Below are positions 48,741-61,805 of a stretch of 64,000 nt of DNA, in pieces (within the stretch, counting starts at the first letter, position 1; each line of letters begins with the position of its first letter). The position numbers were made by a program, and so were the translations under genes. This stretch comes from Aspidiotus rigidus (taxonomy: Eukaryota > Arthropoda > Insecta > Hemiptera > Diaspididae): positions 17,086,501 through 17,150,500 of the forward strand of contig JAVHKY010000025.1 of the NCBI GenBank assembly GCA_035079385.1. Direction: 5' to 3'. A model generated the notes under the pieces. It was not told the origin of the DNA. It saw nothing but the letters and a program-made list of their open reading frames with translations, and did not search any database.

Positions 48741-49700
48741 GGGGAGAGGATGTAAAATTTTGTATAAAATTTCGTGTACATGTACTCACAATGTGACTAA
48801 AAAGTCTAACAAAATTGAAGGACGCATAAAGAATGTAATACTATTCAGATTCTTATCGAGAAACGATTACATAATTTCAATCGTTTTGAGAGTGGAGGTC
48901 TGAGAACAAACTTCAACAGGTATTAAAAAGGATGAATATCTGTGCGTCATTTTACACATGTGCTCGACCTGATACAGGACGCGATTAGCACGTGACAAAG
49001 TCAAACAAGACGAAAGAAGACTACGATGATCTCGACTACAAAAGAGAAATTCACAGTAGTAACAATGGGGACGTACAGCCAGTCTTATTCTCAATTAATT
49101 GGTTAAAAAATTCATCTTGCTTAAAATTTTTGTAGAACTTTTTTTCGTTATCTCAATGATTAATTCAGTTCTGATTTGAGCTGTTATAACTTTATCTATT
49201 CTTCAATTAACAGGCCAAATTTGGGGAAATGCAACACGTGCAAGTTTTCTTCATCTTGACCCTACTGAGTCGGGTTGAGAGAGGGGGGCGAGTGAGCAAT
49301 GAGTTCCAGTGTGGACTGTCATTCCCGATACATCGGAAAGCATCGAATTGATCCAATGTGGATGCAAGTCGAATTGCTCCACTTTACATTAGTAAATGTG
49401 CAAAGCTGGCATTACCATGCACTCAACTATGTGGATATGATACGACGCGTGACCAAGAAAATTAGAAGTTAGTTTCATTGCATTCGAACTTCGAGTACAT
49501 TCCATATTTCAAAACGTGAGTGGGAGTATAATAGCTAACTATTTAATTGTAATTTTTAGGTTTACTCCAATCAATAATGATAAATGTCTGAACGTCACGC
49601 CTGCTCAAGAGAAATTGCCAAGTTTAATATTTAAGTACCCTCCTTGACTTTAGAGTGGTTGCTTTATTTTCACCAAATCTGTATGTACAATAGTTATGAA
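48740..49700. other. Spacer between the foldback arms
   Basis: About 960 bp of sequence unlike the arms. The minus ORF at 48867-49094 has no recognised domain. Confidence 0.5.
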
Positions 49701-49704
49701 TTGA

Positions 49705-51275
49705 CGTATTTTTACCGTATCTGTGTTATTTTGCCCAATATTTTGGAAAAATTGCCTCTCTGAGGAAGTTCTGAGATTCCGCGAGCGTGTTTCCTGATCG
49801 AACTCGGTAGTAGTAGGAGTTTCAGGAAGTATTACATCAAATTTTCTTTTAATTGTATTGAAACCTAGACGATTACACGCGCAATAAGCGGCATACCAAA
49901 TTTAACACTCCCCTCCCCCTTCGGCGCCAATCATGCTGAAATTTCGCCTCAATGACAATATTTTGAAATAAGCCCGTTTTCAGAGGATTTGTCGTAAAAT
50001 AATTCAATAAAAGCCTCAAAATCCTGATAATTTCATCAAAAAGTATTGAAAACCGAAAAAAGGTAAATTTGAAAACCCCTTGCTGGGGTCTTTTTATTGG
50101 TCAACATGAAATATGTGGTACTCAATTTCATGGGAAATTTCACGTAGAATAATCTTGAACTGAGGTATTTTTACCGTATCTGTGCAATTTTGACCAATAT
50201 TTTGAAAAAATTGGAAATTTGGAGGGGAGGTTCTGGGTTCCACATGCATATCTCCTGATCGAATTCGATAGTAAGAGGAGTTAGATTAAGAATTATAACA
50301 AATTTTCTAGTAATAGTGTTGAACCCTAAGATTGAACGCGCAATAAGCGGCATACCAAATTTAACACTCCCCTCCCCCTTCGGCGCCAATCATGCTGAAA
50401 TTTCGCCTCAATGACAATATTTTGAAATAAGCCCGTTTTCAGAGGATTTGTCCTAAAATAATTCAATAAAAGCCTCAAAATTCTGATAATTTCATCAAAA
50501 AGTATTGAAAACCGAAAAAAGGTAAATTTGAAAACCCCTTGCTGGGGTCTTTTTATTGGTCAACATGAAATATGTGGTACTCAATTTCATGGGAAATTTC
50601 ACGTAGAATAATCTTGAACTGAGGTATTTTTACCGTATCTGTGCAATTTTGACCAATATTTTGAAAAAATTGGAAATTTAAAGGGGAGGTTCTGGGTTCC
50701 ACATGCATATCTCCTGATCGAATTCGATAGTAAGAGGAGTTAGATTAGGAATTATAACAAATTTTCTAGTAATAGTGTTGAACCCTAAGATTGAACGCGC
50801 AATAAGCGGCATATCAAATTTAGCACCTCCCCCCCCCCCTCTTCGTCGCCAATCATGCTGAAATTTCGCTTCAATGACAGTATTTTGCAGACAGCTGGTC
50901 GCGGAATAATTCAATAAAAGTCACACAATTCTGATAATTTCGACGAAATGTGTTGAAAATCTCAAAGAAGTCAAATTCGGAAACCCCTTGCTGGGGGCTT
51001 TTTATTAGGCAACATGAAATATGTGGTACTCACCTTTATAGGAAATTTCACGTAGAATAATTTTGAACTGAGGTATTTTTACCCTATCTGTGTTATTTTG
51101 TCCAATATTTCGAAAAAGTGCCCTCCCTGAGGGACTTCTGGGGGGTTCGCGAGCGTGTCTCCTGATCGAATTTGATTATTGACAGTGAGATAAAGAAGTA
51201 TACCAGATTTCATGCTTTTATCAAAAAGTGCGGGGTTCTGTAGCTTATCGCCTCCGTCAGATTGAAGTTCTGACG
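49705..51275 (-). repeat. Right arm of the foldback, four units of 437-469 bp
   Basis: The phrase 'gaggtatttttaccgtatct' recurs at about 49709 (variant), 50162, 50631 and 51068. Units two and three are almost identical, so homogenisation or duplication was recent. The outer end 'gcttatcgcctcc' mirrors the left end 'gggagcgataagc' at about 47807. Confidence 0.8.
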
Positions 51276-51299
51276 CGACGTGTCGTGCCTAATGCGCGT

Positions 51300-53430
51300 T
51301 CTAGTCTGGTTGATTCGATCCTGCCTCTAGTGTGGGTCACTAGTGTGTGACAAGTTCATCTTCATTTGGAGTACCTGATGTCAAGCTGTGAGCCATCACG
51401 AGAGGAGACGGAGAGAAATCTTCCAACATACCCCTTCAGTGTGTGCGGTTTTTCTAAAAAGGAGATATTTATATTCTTGTTAAAAAAGGAGTTTCGACTC
51501 CAATGTTTGAGAGCAAATAGATTGGACTCATCATGTGTCCGTTTGTGAATTGTTTTTTTGTGCTCTACGACACGAGAGGCTGTTATTCAATAGAGTAGCT
51601 GATGGGACGTTCTAGATATTGTGTTATTTTTGTATTCTCGTATTTTATGGTGTTGTCTACACATTTAATTGATACTCGTTATAATTATAAAGTTCATTAG
51701 ACCAACTGTTAGAAGCCAATTAAAGCTGGCCGATAGTGCTGTTGTTTGGACCATTGATGGCTTTGACATAATATCTCTATCTGCGACCTTATTCGCACCC
51801 CCTTTTAAACGTAAGAGTCGCGCAATTTTGCCCTACCTAAGAATTTGAAAACAATTCTCTTTCAGACGCTCCAAATTCCGCGTTCCTTTCTCGAAAAGAA
51901 ATTGCCCATTGAGGAGGCTCTCAAGCTGTTGAATAGGAAGCCGCGAGTATATTTAAGTAAAACGCACATCGCCTTTCTTTCAATGGTTATATCCTATTGT
52001 CTTACATTTTCATTGTAATGTTGTATAGTGCGTTAGTTTAGATTCGCGAAGCCACATTCGGTAGCGCGCGGCGTCTTTAAAATATAGCTCGCTTTAAAAA
52101 CGCTTCTGGAAGTATATACGAGCGTTCAACATAAACACCTCCACAAATCGGATGAATACTTTCGGTACTTTCGGAGACACTTAGGAGTTTTCGCTTCGAC
52201 TGCTTTCGTCGCTATTTAATTGCGCGAAGTCACGTACTTCAAATTCCGCAGTTATACACTGTTTCAATCAACTTCGCTAAATCTCGACGGTAGATTTTTA
52301 TAGCGTCGAAAAGGCCCGCCGCCTCCTATATAGGTATAAATCGTCGTAGTATTTCCTCATTCGAAAGGTTGCTCATTGTGGGAAGATTTCGACAACACTT
52401 TCGTCGACTGACGCGTAATACGTGGGATTTACTCGAATTCGTACTCAGCGCTTATCGCTGGTAAATAAGTCGAGGGCTGTAGAAGAGAAACATAAAATTT
52501 GGAACAATTCGTTATCATCGAATCTTACGCAGAATTTGCGACGCTCGTAAAATGCCTATAACGTAACGACCGAGACTCGATAAAACGGAGAAGTATGAAT
52601 TTATGCCGCTAAACTTTTCTCGAAAATTTGAATACTCGTTGAAGATTACTCGCAAGACGATCAAGAACTTCTATTTGTTGAGTGTTGGTTCTCTTCGGAC
52701 AGTTTATTTCCTTCGAACCTTGATTACCCAGGAATGAATTACAGGTAAACCCCATGGGTGTGCACCTTCTTCAATGGCTGTGGGAGATTCAATCTCCGCT
52801 GTTGTCAATCATCTCTTTTTTCTTTCTATGTAGTTAGACGTAATTTTTCTCGACATCATATACTTAAATTCTTGTAAATATCATCCCATGATGACGTCAC
52901 ACTCTTCTTGTAGGTTTCTCGTCTTTAGTGATTTTAAATGATGTTTGGTCCTGTTGATGTCATGCCTTCATGCTTGTAATTTTGTCAAGTCTCTCCTCTA
53001 TCGCCTTCTGACCACCGATTGGTACATTGATTACGTCATACCCGTCTATGACTTGATGATTAGTTGCCCAAGCTTGAACCTAGTTAGCCTGAAATCCTCC
53101 TCTGGGTCAGCTTATGCTGGTTGTAGCCCAGCTCAGTTATGCTCGAAGAAGAAATCTAGCTCAAGACTATAATATTGTTATAACCTATCTTTAGGCCATT
53201 GATGACGTCACAAAGGATGGATGCGAGCGTAGTATTCTAGATCTAGCGTATGTTTAGTCTGAGACTCCACCTCAGCTTGTAGGTTTTGAAGCTTGAAATT
53301 TTTCTCCTTCTTTACGAAAGTTCAGAGCTCTAGATTTTTTCAAGTCTTTCCTTTTGTAAAAATTTGTAGCCCAACGTTTTCTGAAGTTCTCTCTTCAAAG
53401 CTTGGAAAATAAGGTCAAGTTCACTGATGT
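51300..53430. other. No gene seen
   Basis: Largely unique. CG dinucleotides are well retained at 51990-52620. TGACGTCA sites lie near 52892 and 53205. Open frames have no splice or domain support. Confidence 0.4.
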
Positions 53431-54766
53431 AGGCGTTTTCTGAGTATTAAGTCGACTCTTGGTATTATAGATCGATATCGACCCACAATTGACGTTGATT
53501 TTGGGTCGACTATACGTCACTTATTGCCAAAAGACGTGCAATCGACGTCGAAATTTTGTAGACTTCAAGCGCACATTCGATAGGATTTCAGAATCATGGT
53601 CTAGATTGTGTTGAAACTTGATGCTAGATTTTAATTGCGACTGAAAATGGACGTCAACATTGCGTCGATTCGACCATTGTTGCACTGGCCAAGCGCAATC
53701 AAAATTACCATTGGTCCACGTTATTTATCTGCGAGTGGCAAAGTTACCAAGTGTAGCGAGCTTCAAAAGGGCCACTGCGTATTGACTCTCGATCTAGATA
53801 ATATTGATTTGAGGTCGATATGCAGTCAACCAGCGTACATTAACAAAGAACTACAAATTGACTTGAAATTGACGCAACAGAGTACCTAAATAATTTTAGG
53901 CCTATAAAAAAATTTGGAGAAGTTGATGAAGAAATAATACTCACAAGGAGTAAAGAAACGAATACAGAACTGGAATAAAATCTGCTTTCTATACCTCAAC
54001 AATGGCTGTTCAGCTGACAGCGCTCGATTGTGTGATTTTATTGTGGTCCTTGTATTTGTTTCTTTACTTAATGTATTATTTCTTCATAATGGATGACTGT
54101 AAAATTAAAAACAAATTGATTCTATTGGAGAAGTTGACTTGAATTGATCCTAGATTGAAGTCGAGTCAAAATTCACCAAGTGAAATTGTTTTACTTATAT
54201 GGCAAATGAGTTGCAATGGAGTCAACATTTATCGACCTATATAAACTTATAATATCAACGTCGGTTAAACTTGAGGTAGATTTCAACACTGTATATCAAC
54301 GCAACTTTGATGAAGTCTTTAAAGGAGGTAAGATGTGGTTCTTTGGAAAAGGACTTTGAGTTATATTTTTGAAGACAAGGATCTGGAACAAATGTACCCC
54401 AAAACCTATAGATATTAATAGTAGGCTAATGAACATGACCTACTTTTGGGGTTTGAAAGATTTAGAGAGTCAATCCCCCACTCGCCCTTTTCCTGGAGAT
54501 AAGCAAAAAGGTAATTGGAAAAGATATAAAAGACATTGGAAAATATGTTCAAGCCGCAGGTCTGCGGTCAAACCTCTTCTCGCGTTTTTCTCTCGTTTTT
54601 CGATTTTTTAAACGCTTAATTTTTTCAACTTCGGGTTCCTTAATTGAGATTCTGCTCCTACTAGTGTTTTATAGGAATATTAAATTCTTGAAGAAGATTT
54701 CCTCTAGCTCCTATTCTTTGGTTGTGAGAAACAAAAAAAAACGATGAGACATAATTTGTATATTTC

Positions 54767-54999
54767 CAAGGTGTCCACTTGTTTGGAAAATCTGGAAGTC
54801 GGGGATAGTCAGGGATTTTGGGAATTTTACCCAAAGGCAGGGAATTTTTTGAGATACGTCAAAAAAAGTTCAAGCTAAGAAGTTTTTCCTCTTTTTTTTA
54901 TTTTTTAGTGGAGATTATGGTCTAGAAAAACCTGAAAAATTCAGGGAAAAGTCGTGGAAAGTCAGGGAATTTCATTTCAGAGGAAAAGTGGACACCCTG
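54767..54999. mobile_element. MITE, 233 bp, with GGTGTCCAC ends
   Basis: The left end CAAGGTGTCCACTTGTT and the reversed right end CAGGGTGTCCACTTTTCC pair. Flanks ATTTC (54762-54766) and ATTTC (55000-55004) match. The interior has 'gtcagggaattt' repeats. Confidence 0.75.
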
Positions 55000-56211
55000 A
55001 TTTCTTCGAGTAACTTCTCGTTAGTATTAGCGTGTAAAATCTGCTGACATTACACAATCCAAAAGTAATTTATCGACGCAACAGAGAAGACAATGAAAAA
55101 AATTTGGAGAAGTAGAATTAAAACTGATTCACGTTGATTTGAGGTTGGAAAGTACAAATCGACTAGAAATCGACTCAACTAATGAAGCAGTCAATTTCAA
55201 GTTCAGTGAATTCAACTCAAAATCGCCGTCGATTTGAGGTAGATTTAAAGTCGACTAGCCCTACCAGAGAACTACCACGGAATTTGAAATAGACCCAACC
55301 CAGCGTACAGTCAATTTTACGTCCATGGAGAATTTGACTCAAAACCAACTCGAGGTGGATGTCGATTTGAGGTCGATTTGAAGTCAACTAGCGTACAATA
55401 TCAGAAAAATACAAATCAGCTAGAAATCTACCCAACCGAGCAGTTAATTTCGGGGAATGCAGAAATTGAATAAGTCGACTCCAGACTTTAGATCGACCCC
55501 GACTTGAGATTGATTTTAAGTCGAATAGCGTATATTTTTGGAACCTTACAAAATGGGCATTTAGGCAACAGAGCAGTGGATTTTAGAGTAAACAAAAAAA
55601 TCTGGAGAAGTCGACTTAAAATTAATTCCAGATCGACGTTGATTCGAGGTTGATTTGAAGTAGACCAGCGTATAATGAATTAACAAACTAGAAATTGACT
55701 CAACCAAGCAGTCAATTTTGGGTCCATGGAGCATTAGACTCGAAATTGACTCATGATCGACATCAATTTGAGAACGATTTGAAGTCGACCAGCCGATATT
55801 ACCGGAAAACTATGAATCCGACCAAGTGGTCAATTTCAGATCCTTGGAGAATTTCACTCAAAATAGACGTCGATTTAAGATCGATTTAGAGTCGATCAGC
55901 TCTACCTGGGAAGTACGAAGCGATTTGAAGTCGATACAACCAAGGGTTTGGTTTCGGGTCAATGGAGAATTTTGAGAAGTCGACTCTAGACTCCAGATCG
56001 ATATCGACTTAATAAGTCTGGATTCAAGTCGAACAGCGTACATTTCTGGAGCTTTACAAGTGGATTGGGGAATCGACGCCACAGAGCAATCGATTTTAGA
56101 TTAATCGAAAAAACTTGAAGAAGTCGATTTAAAATTGATCTCAGATCGATGTTGATGTGAGGTTGGTTTGAAGTCGATCAGCGTACAGTACTGGAAATCG
56201 ATGCAACCAAG

Positions 56212-56381
56212 CAGCGGCGGATTTAAGGGGGGGTTTGGGGGGGTTAACCCCCCCCCCCTTCGTAAAAAAAGAAAGAAAGAAAGAAAGAGGAAAAGGGAAA
56301 AAATGGACGAGATAAATATTCTAAGAGCCTTCCTTTCCATAACCCACCCCCCTCCTAAAAAAATTCCTAGATCCGCCACTG
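56212..56381. mobile_element. hAT-type MITE, 170 bp
   Basis: The left end is CAGCGGCGGATTTAAGG and the reversed right end CAGTGGCGGATCTAGG. The 8-bp target duplication CAACCAAG (56204-56211 and 56382-56389) is perfect. The left side has long G then C runs that form a hairpin. Inserted into the satellite. Confidence 0.9.
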
Positions 56382-57030
56382 CAACCAAGCAGTTCATTTC
56401 AGATCCATAGAGCATTTCACTCAAGATCGACGTCCATTTGAGATCGACTTGAAGTCGAACAGCCTACATTATCAGAGAGCTACGAAGCAACTTCAAGCGA
56501 TTCAATCAAGCAGTCAATTTCAGATCCATGGGGGATTTGACTAAAAATTGATTCCAGATCAACGTCAATTTAAGATCGATCGAGAGTCGACCAGCCTTAC
56601 CTGAGAAATATGAACCAATTTGAAATCGACTAAACTAAATGTTCGGTTTTAGGTCGATGGAGAATTTGAAGAAGTCGACTCTGGACTCATGATCGATATC
56701 GACTGGAGGCTGATTCCAAATCAAATAGATTATAATGCTTGAGCCTTATACAAATGGATTGTGAATAGAAAGAATTTGGAAAAGTCGACTCAAAATTGAT
56801 TCCAGATCGATGTTGATGTGAGTTGTGTTTCAAGTCGACCAGAAATCGACTCACATCCAACAGTCAATTTCAGGTCGGTGCATAATTTGACTAAAAATCG
56901 ACTCCAGATCGACGTTGTTTTGAAGTCGACCAGCCCTACCTGAGACGTGCAAAGCAATTTGGAATCGACCAACTAAACGTTCATTTTTGGGCAATGGAGA
57001 ATTTGAAGAAATCGACTCCAGGCTCTAGAT

Positions 57031-57351
57031 CAGCGGTACTCAACTTTTTTGAGCCACGATCAACTTTCAAAATTTCCAAATGTTCCGCGATCCACAAAAA
57101 AAAAAAAAAAATGAGGAGGAGGAGGAGGAGGAAACATCGTATGATTTATTAAAACTTGTAATACAAAGTACTCGTAAATTTTCTGATAAGTGAAAAGATG
57201 TGAAATACGAGTAGACATACTTTCAATGTGAAGCTTCACACTTACACTCGACTTTTAATCTTTATCAAGAATTTGAGACATTGATTCTTTTTTTTGACAA
57301 TTGCTCGAGAACGCTGGCGATCGACTAAAAATTCTTGGTGATCGACCGCTG
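57031..57351. mobile_element. hAT-type MITE, 321 bp
   Basis: The left end is CAGCGGTACTCAACTTTT and the reversed right end CAGCGGTCGATCACCAAG. Flanks CTCTAGAT and CTTCAGAT are 8 bp long with 6 of 8 matching. The interior has an A run and a (GAG)n run at about 57111-57130. Inserted into the satellite. Confidence 0.75.
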
Positions 57352-58312
57352 CTTCAGATCGATACCGACTTGAGGTTGATTTTGAGTCGAACGGAGTATA
57401 TTTTTGGAGCCTTACAAATGGACTATGAGACGGCGCAACAGAGCAGTCGATTTCAGAGCAATAAAAAAATCTGGAGAAGTCGAGTGAAAATTGATTCCAG
57501 ATCGATTTTGGTTTGAGGTTGATTTGAAGTCGACCTAAAAACTAGAAATCGACTCAACCAAGCAGTCAATTTTAGGTTCATGGAACATTTGACTCAAGAT
57601 CGACGTCAATTTGAGATCGATTTGAAATTGATTAGTTCTACCAGAGAATTGCGAGGCAACTTCTTATCGATCCAACTAAGCAGTCACTCGTCTCAAAATT
57701 TACTCAAGGTGGACGTCAATTTGGGATCGATTTAAATTCGACCAGCCCTACCTGAGAAGTACGAAGCAATTTGAAATCGACCCAAGCAACGGTTTTGTTT
57801 CGGGTCGATGGAGAATTTGGAGAATCGACTCAAAATTGAATCAGATCGATGTTGATACGAGTTGACCAGCTACTAGAAAACTAGAAATCAACCCTCAACC
57901 AAGCAGTCAATTTCAGGTCCATAGAGTATTTGACTATATAAATTGACTCAAGATCGACTTGAATTCAACCAGCCGACACTAGCAAAGAAATGCCAAGCAG
58001 TCAATTTTACGCCGATGGTGAATTTTTATAAGTCGATTCGAATTCGACTCTAGATCGACGTCGAGTTGAGGTTGGTTTTAAGTCGACCAGCGCACATAAC
58101 TATAAAGGACTACAGATTGAAATAGACGCAACAGAGCATGCAGTCGATTTTAGGTTGATGAAAAATTGAAGAAATTTACTCAAAATTGACCTGAAATCGA
58201 CGCAACGAAGCAAATAAATAGCAATGGAATCGATATTTGTTGAGCTGAGGTCATTTCAACAGTAAAGCGACTCAATTTCGACCAAGACTTTCTTGGTCAA
58301 TTTTACGTAGAC

Positions 58313-59083
58313 CAGTGGTTCCCAAAGTATGGGTCGCGACCCTTTTGCGGGTCACGAGAAAATTCAAAGTGGGTCGCCAAAACTTCTGAGAACATGTAAA
58401 GCGGGTCGCGAAAAATTCTAAAATTTTTGTATTTGAATAAAAGTTTTGTCAAGAGAACAAAATGAATCTTCTATTTCGCGCAAATATATGTGAAATTATA
58501 CTTCTAACGCTCCACAGAGAAATGTGCAAGTAGGATGTGGGTAGCTAACCCTTTCCAAGAAAACCAAATGAGTGGAATATCAACTGAAGGGGACGAGCAA
58601 TTAATCGATTTATCTGAGGATTCAACGGAAAGGGACAATTTTAGAAGAATGAATTTGATGAATTTCTGGTTGTCCCTCTCCAACGAGTATCCGATCTTGG
58701 CTACAGAGGCTCTGCATTTATGATTACCATTTTCCTCATCATACTTATGTGATATAGGCTTTTCAGCCATGGTCGGTCTGAAAACCGAATACCGAAATCG
58801 TTTACAGTTGAATGAATCTCTACGTTTAAAAATTTCCAAATTTAATATAGATATAGCTGCAGTAATTGATAAGTATAGGAAACAGGGTCACTGCTCTCAT
58901 ACCCCTCTTTATCAATAAAATGAAGGTAGAGTTATGATTTACATAAATGTACGTCTGCTAATATTACGAAAATAAAATAGATATCCTTTCACTGCATTTT
59001 TTTCTGGAGAACGAAAAATGGGTTGCGAGAAAAAGGCCAACTCTAAAATTGGGTCGTGGTCTAAGAAAGTTTGGGAACTGCTG
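58313..59083 (+). mobile_element. hAT transposon deletion derivative, 771 bp
   Basis: The left end CAGTGGTTCCCAAAGTATGG continues with GTCGCGACCC. The reversed right end is CAGCAGTTCCCAAACTTT. The perfect 8-bp target duplication ACGTAGAC lies at 58305-58312 and 59084-59091. The element keeps only the C-terminal part of a transposase gene. Inserted in the satellite. Confidence 0.92.
58535..58916 (+). pseudogene. hAT transposase, C-terminal dimerisation region
   Basis: About 127 codons read in one frame: MWVANPFQENQMSG, then EQLIDLSEDST, NFWLSLSNEYPILATEAL, a TGA stop at about 58721, and then SSYLCDIGFSAMVGLKTEYR and a proper TAA at 58914-58916. This resembles the C-terminal part of ZBED5/SCAND3-type hAT transposases (PF05699-like dimerisation region). 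Only one premature stop breaks it, but the N-terminal and most catalytic parts are deleted. Confidence 0.85.
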
Positions 59084-59159
59084 ACGTAGACTACCGAATC
59101 GGTTGATGCTGGGTGTCGACTGGAAATCGACGAATTGACGTGCATCAGGAATGGGCCTT

Positions 59160-61240
59160 AGAAGTAAGAGCTTCCAGATTCTGATCGGGTGTAATGATGA
59201 AAATTCAAGATGCTGTCGAACTTATACCTAGCGTGTGAGCAATAGCGATTGAAAAATGACCCTATTGACGTAACCTCATTTGGAAGATCCTTCTACAATT
59301 TCAAGAAGTAATTTGCAAGAGATGTGTTCTGTTCGAAATAGGAGATGCGGCGTAGACATCGCTTCAGTAGATTTTTAGAATAATTCATTAACCGTCGGTG
59401 TGCCTTTTCGCTAAATGCGCTTCGTCCCGTAACCACAATGGATGAGAACGCGTGCCGTATAAACCTAAACAACAATACATTCGTATTCCTATATAGTATT
59501 AAATTTCACGCATAGCGGTGTTACGAGGTAGCAGAACTCGTCTATCAATTTTACTTGAATTTCTCGATTGCAATGTGTAACTGTTAGAAGTCGATCGTTG
59601 ATGGAAAAATAATTATAGACGAGTACAGTATGAAAAGGCGAAGAAATCGTACCCGCGCGAATACGTATTGTGTTCCGGCGAATACCTACGTACGAGCTTT
59701 CTGTAATGAAAAGTCTACAATGTCTCGATAGAATGCGGAGTTAGCGTGTTCTTTAGCGAGCGAGGGGTGGTTCTTGATGAGAGAGGAAAAAAAAAACCGA
59801 AAGGGGTCAAATTTAGAAAGCTAAGTAATATTTTATTAACCTAGAGCTGGGATACGAGTTATATATGATTGTGTACGTCTCTCGGCACGCGTGTATGGCG
59901 GCGTAAAGGTACACGCGAGTGCAACTCATAGTCTCCGAAGTTCTGTATTAACAATAAAACCATCAAGGGAAGAAGATATACAGTATTATACTGCGAACGC
60001 ACAACTTTTTGGCACTCGAACAAAAACTGTACGAGTGTACTTAACAGCTTAACTCGATTTTCGCGCGCGCTGATATTCGCGCGGAACTAAACGATTGTCG
60101 AAATGTCAGATGCAAGTTTTATAATAGAAAAACACGTTAATGATTTTTGATTTCGACGAGCGTGAGTTAACTAAAACTTCGCCCCGCGTCACGATTTCGC
60201 CGGCAACCAGCGATACAAGTTGCGGCGAAATGCGCGGAAAATTTCGTATGATTGTTGTCGTTATGTTGTGATTTTCAATTTCGTAGATTATATCGAGAGC
60301 GCCCGCACCCGCTTTCCGCTTCGTAATAATTCCAAGTACGAGTAGAATATTGTCGTACTCGAAAAAGAGAGAAAATATCGTTGAAACCGATGTTACCGCG
60401 TAAAAAGAGCGAATCTATAACACCCTATAAATTAAAAACTAGAAAACATTCTTAAGCTGTTTGCTCGCGTTGGAAAGAAAAATGGTATTATTATAGTTTT
60501 GAAAATCGGCTTGAACAATTGAGAGAGAGGGGAATGAACATAAAGAGGTCAAAAATGCCCCTCGCGAAGTTTATATTCCGAACTTAGTAAAACTGAAGAA
60601 AGTCTTATCTTTCGAGCACTCGGAAAAAGAAAAAGAATTACAGAATTATCGAGTGGAACGTTTGCAGTTGATATCGCGTTAGGAAGATGGAAAATTTATT
60701 CTTTTTGATAGCGACTTTGTATCAGTTTTGGAAGGAACAGAAATTCGAATGTTTCAAGTTTTTTCCTCATTTTAATAGTTTTAGGTAACGTAAATTGTCA
60801 ATCGTTCGGATTCTACGGAAAAACTTTCGGGATATTAACGAAGAAACGAAATTTCTGGAGCACCACTTTCGATCTGCTTCTCTGTTTCGAATAGGAATCG
60901 TATCTAGGTATTTTGATCGAAGCTTTGTTAACAATTTCGAGCTCTACTTCCGTAGCATAAAATTCTAAATCGTGTCATTCACTTTCCCGTCGGCATAAAT
61001 TCAGAGGAAATTATTTCGACATGTTGCCTATCTTCCCTGAAGTTTCCTGTATTCTACTTCCTAATTTCAGAATCTAGGAGTTCGCACTACTTTTGCGAGT
61101 TGACCCTCCCATTCTAGCCCCCGGAAAGGAGTTCTAAACATGATTCTAAAATCTGCGAGTTTACCTCCCCCCCTCCACAATTTTACCCCCGTCCCCTAGT
61201 TCCATGTAGTGTTTGTAGGTTGAAAAAACATTATTTCAAA
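59160..61240. other. CpG-retaining unique region, no gene seen
   Basis: CG dinucleotides are frequent (for example 'ttcgcgcgcgctgatattcg' at about 60059). No coding exon is supported. It could be regulatory or hold non-coding exons. Confidence 0.4.
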
Positions 61241-61719
61241 ATTAGGGTTATAGTGATGTCTCTTGCTAGAGTTGGTAATTATAAAATTAACAAAATTGAA
61301 CCAATTGAAATTGCCCAAAAATATTATAAATTATATAATTCAAATATTATAATTAATAAAAAAAATAATTCAATAAAATCTTGATACAAAAAATTAAATT
61401 TTGTTATTATTTACTATGATTAAGAAGAATAAATTGATTAGGTAAAATAAATATACCTATCATTAAGTATGAATAAAAATATATTTTTAATAATAATTAC
61501 TGTAGGAATTTTATAAATTTGATTTGAATGAATTAATATTATACAAGAAATATTTTTTGAATGTTGATCAGATCATTCAAATATATTGGATAATGGATTA
61601 ATTTTTATTGTTACCAAACAATTGATCTATTTTGAATATAATTCATACTCTTATATCAAATACAATTGATAGCAAAAATTACTTGAATAAAATTTTAAAC
61701 TTTTTTTTTTTTATTTTAT

Positions 61720-61805
61720 TATGCGGCACTGCCGTCGATATGAAACAATTTAAATAAGGACCGACGTTTCGGTAGTCACAACTACCATCTTCGGGGTCAA
61801 GTAAT
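61720..61805. mobile_element. Short insert with 'gaccgacgtttcggtagtca' motif
   Basis: The motif 'cgacgtttcgg...actaccatcttcggggtca' stands out from the AT-rich surroundings. It resembles terminal text of Penelope-like elements, compare 35600-35680. No more can be said. Confidence 0.3.

Larger units (their letters stand above)
53440..58304. repeat. Degenerate GTCGAC-rich satellite
   Basis: Units of about 100-140 bp contain 'gactcaaaattga', 'agatcgacgt', 'gatttgaagtcgaccagc' and then 'gtac' or 'cctacc'. A higher-order unit of about 500 bp is visible: the block 'gactccaga..gatcgatatcgact...cttacaaatgga' recurs at about 55490, 55985, 56680 and 57010. A last piece continues at 59092-59160 after the hAT element. 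54300-55080 is mostly not satellite. Open frames here have no meaning. Confidence 0.85.

Noticed and set aside
56101..56424. ORFs across the G/C-run hAT MITE
   Set aside because: They are composed of MITE and satellite DNA.
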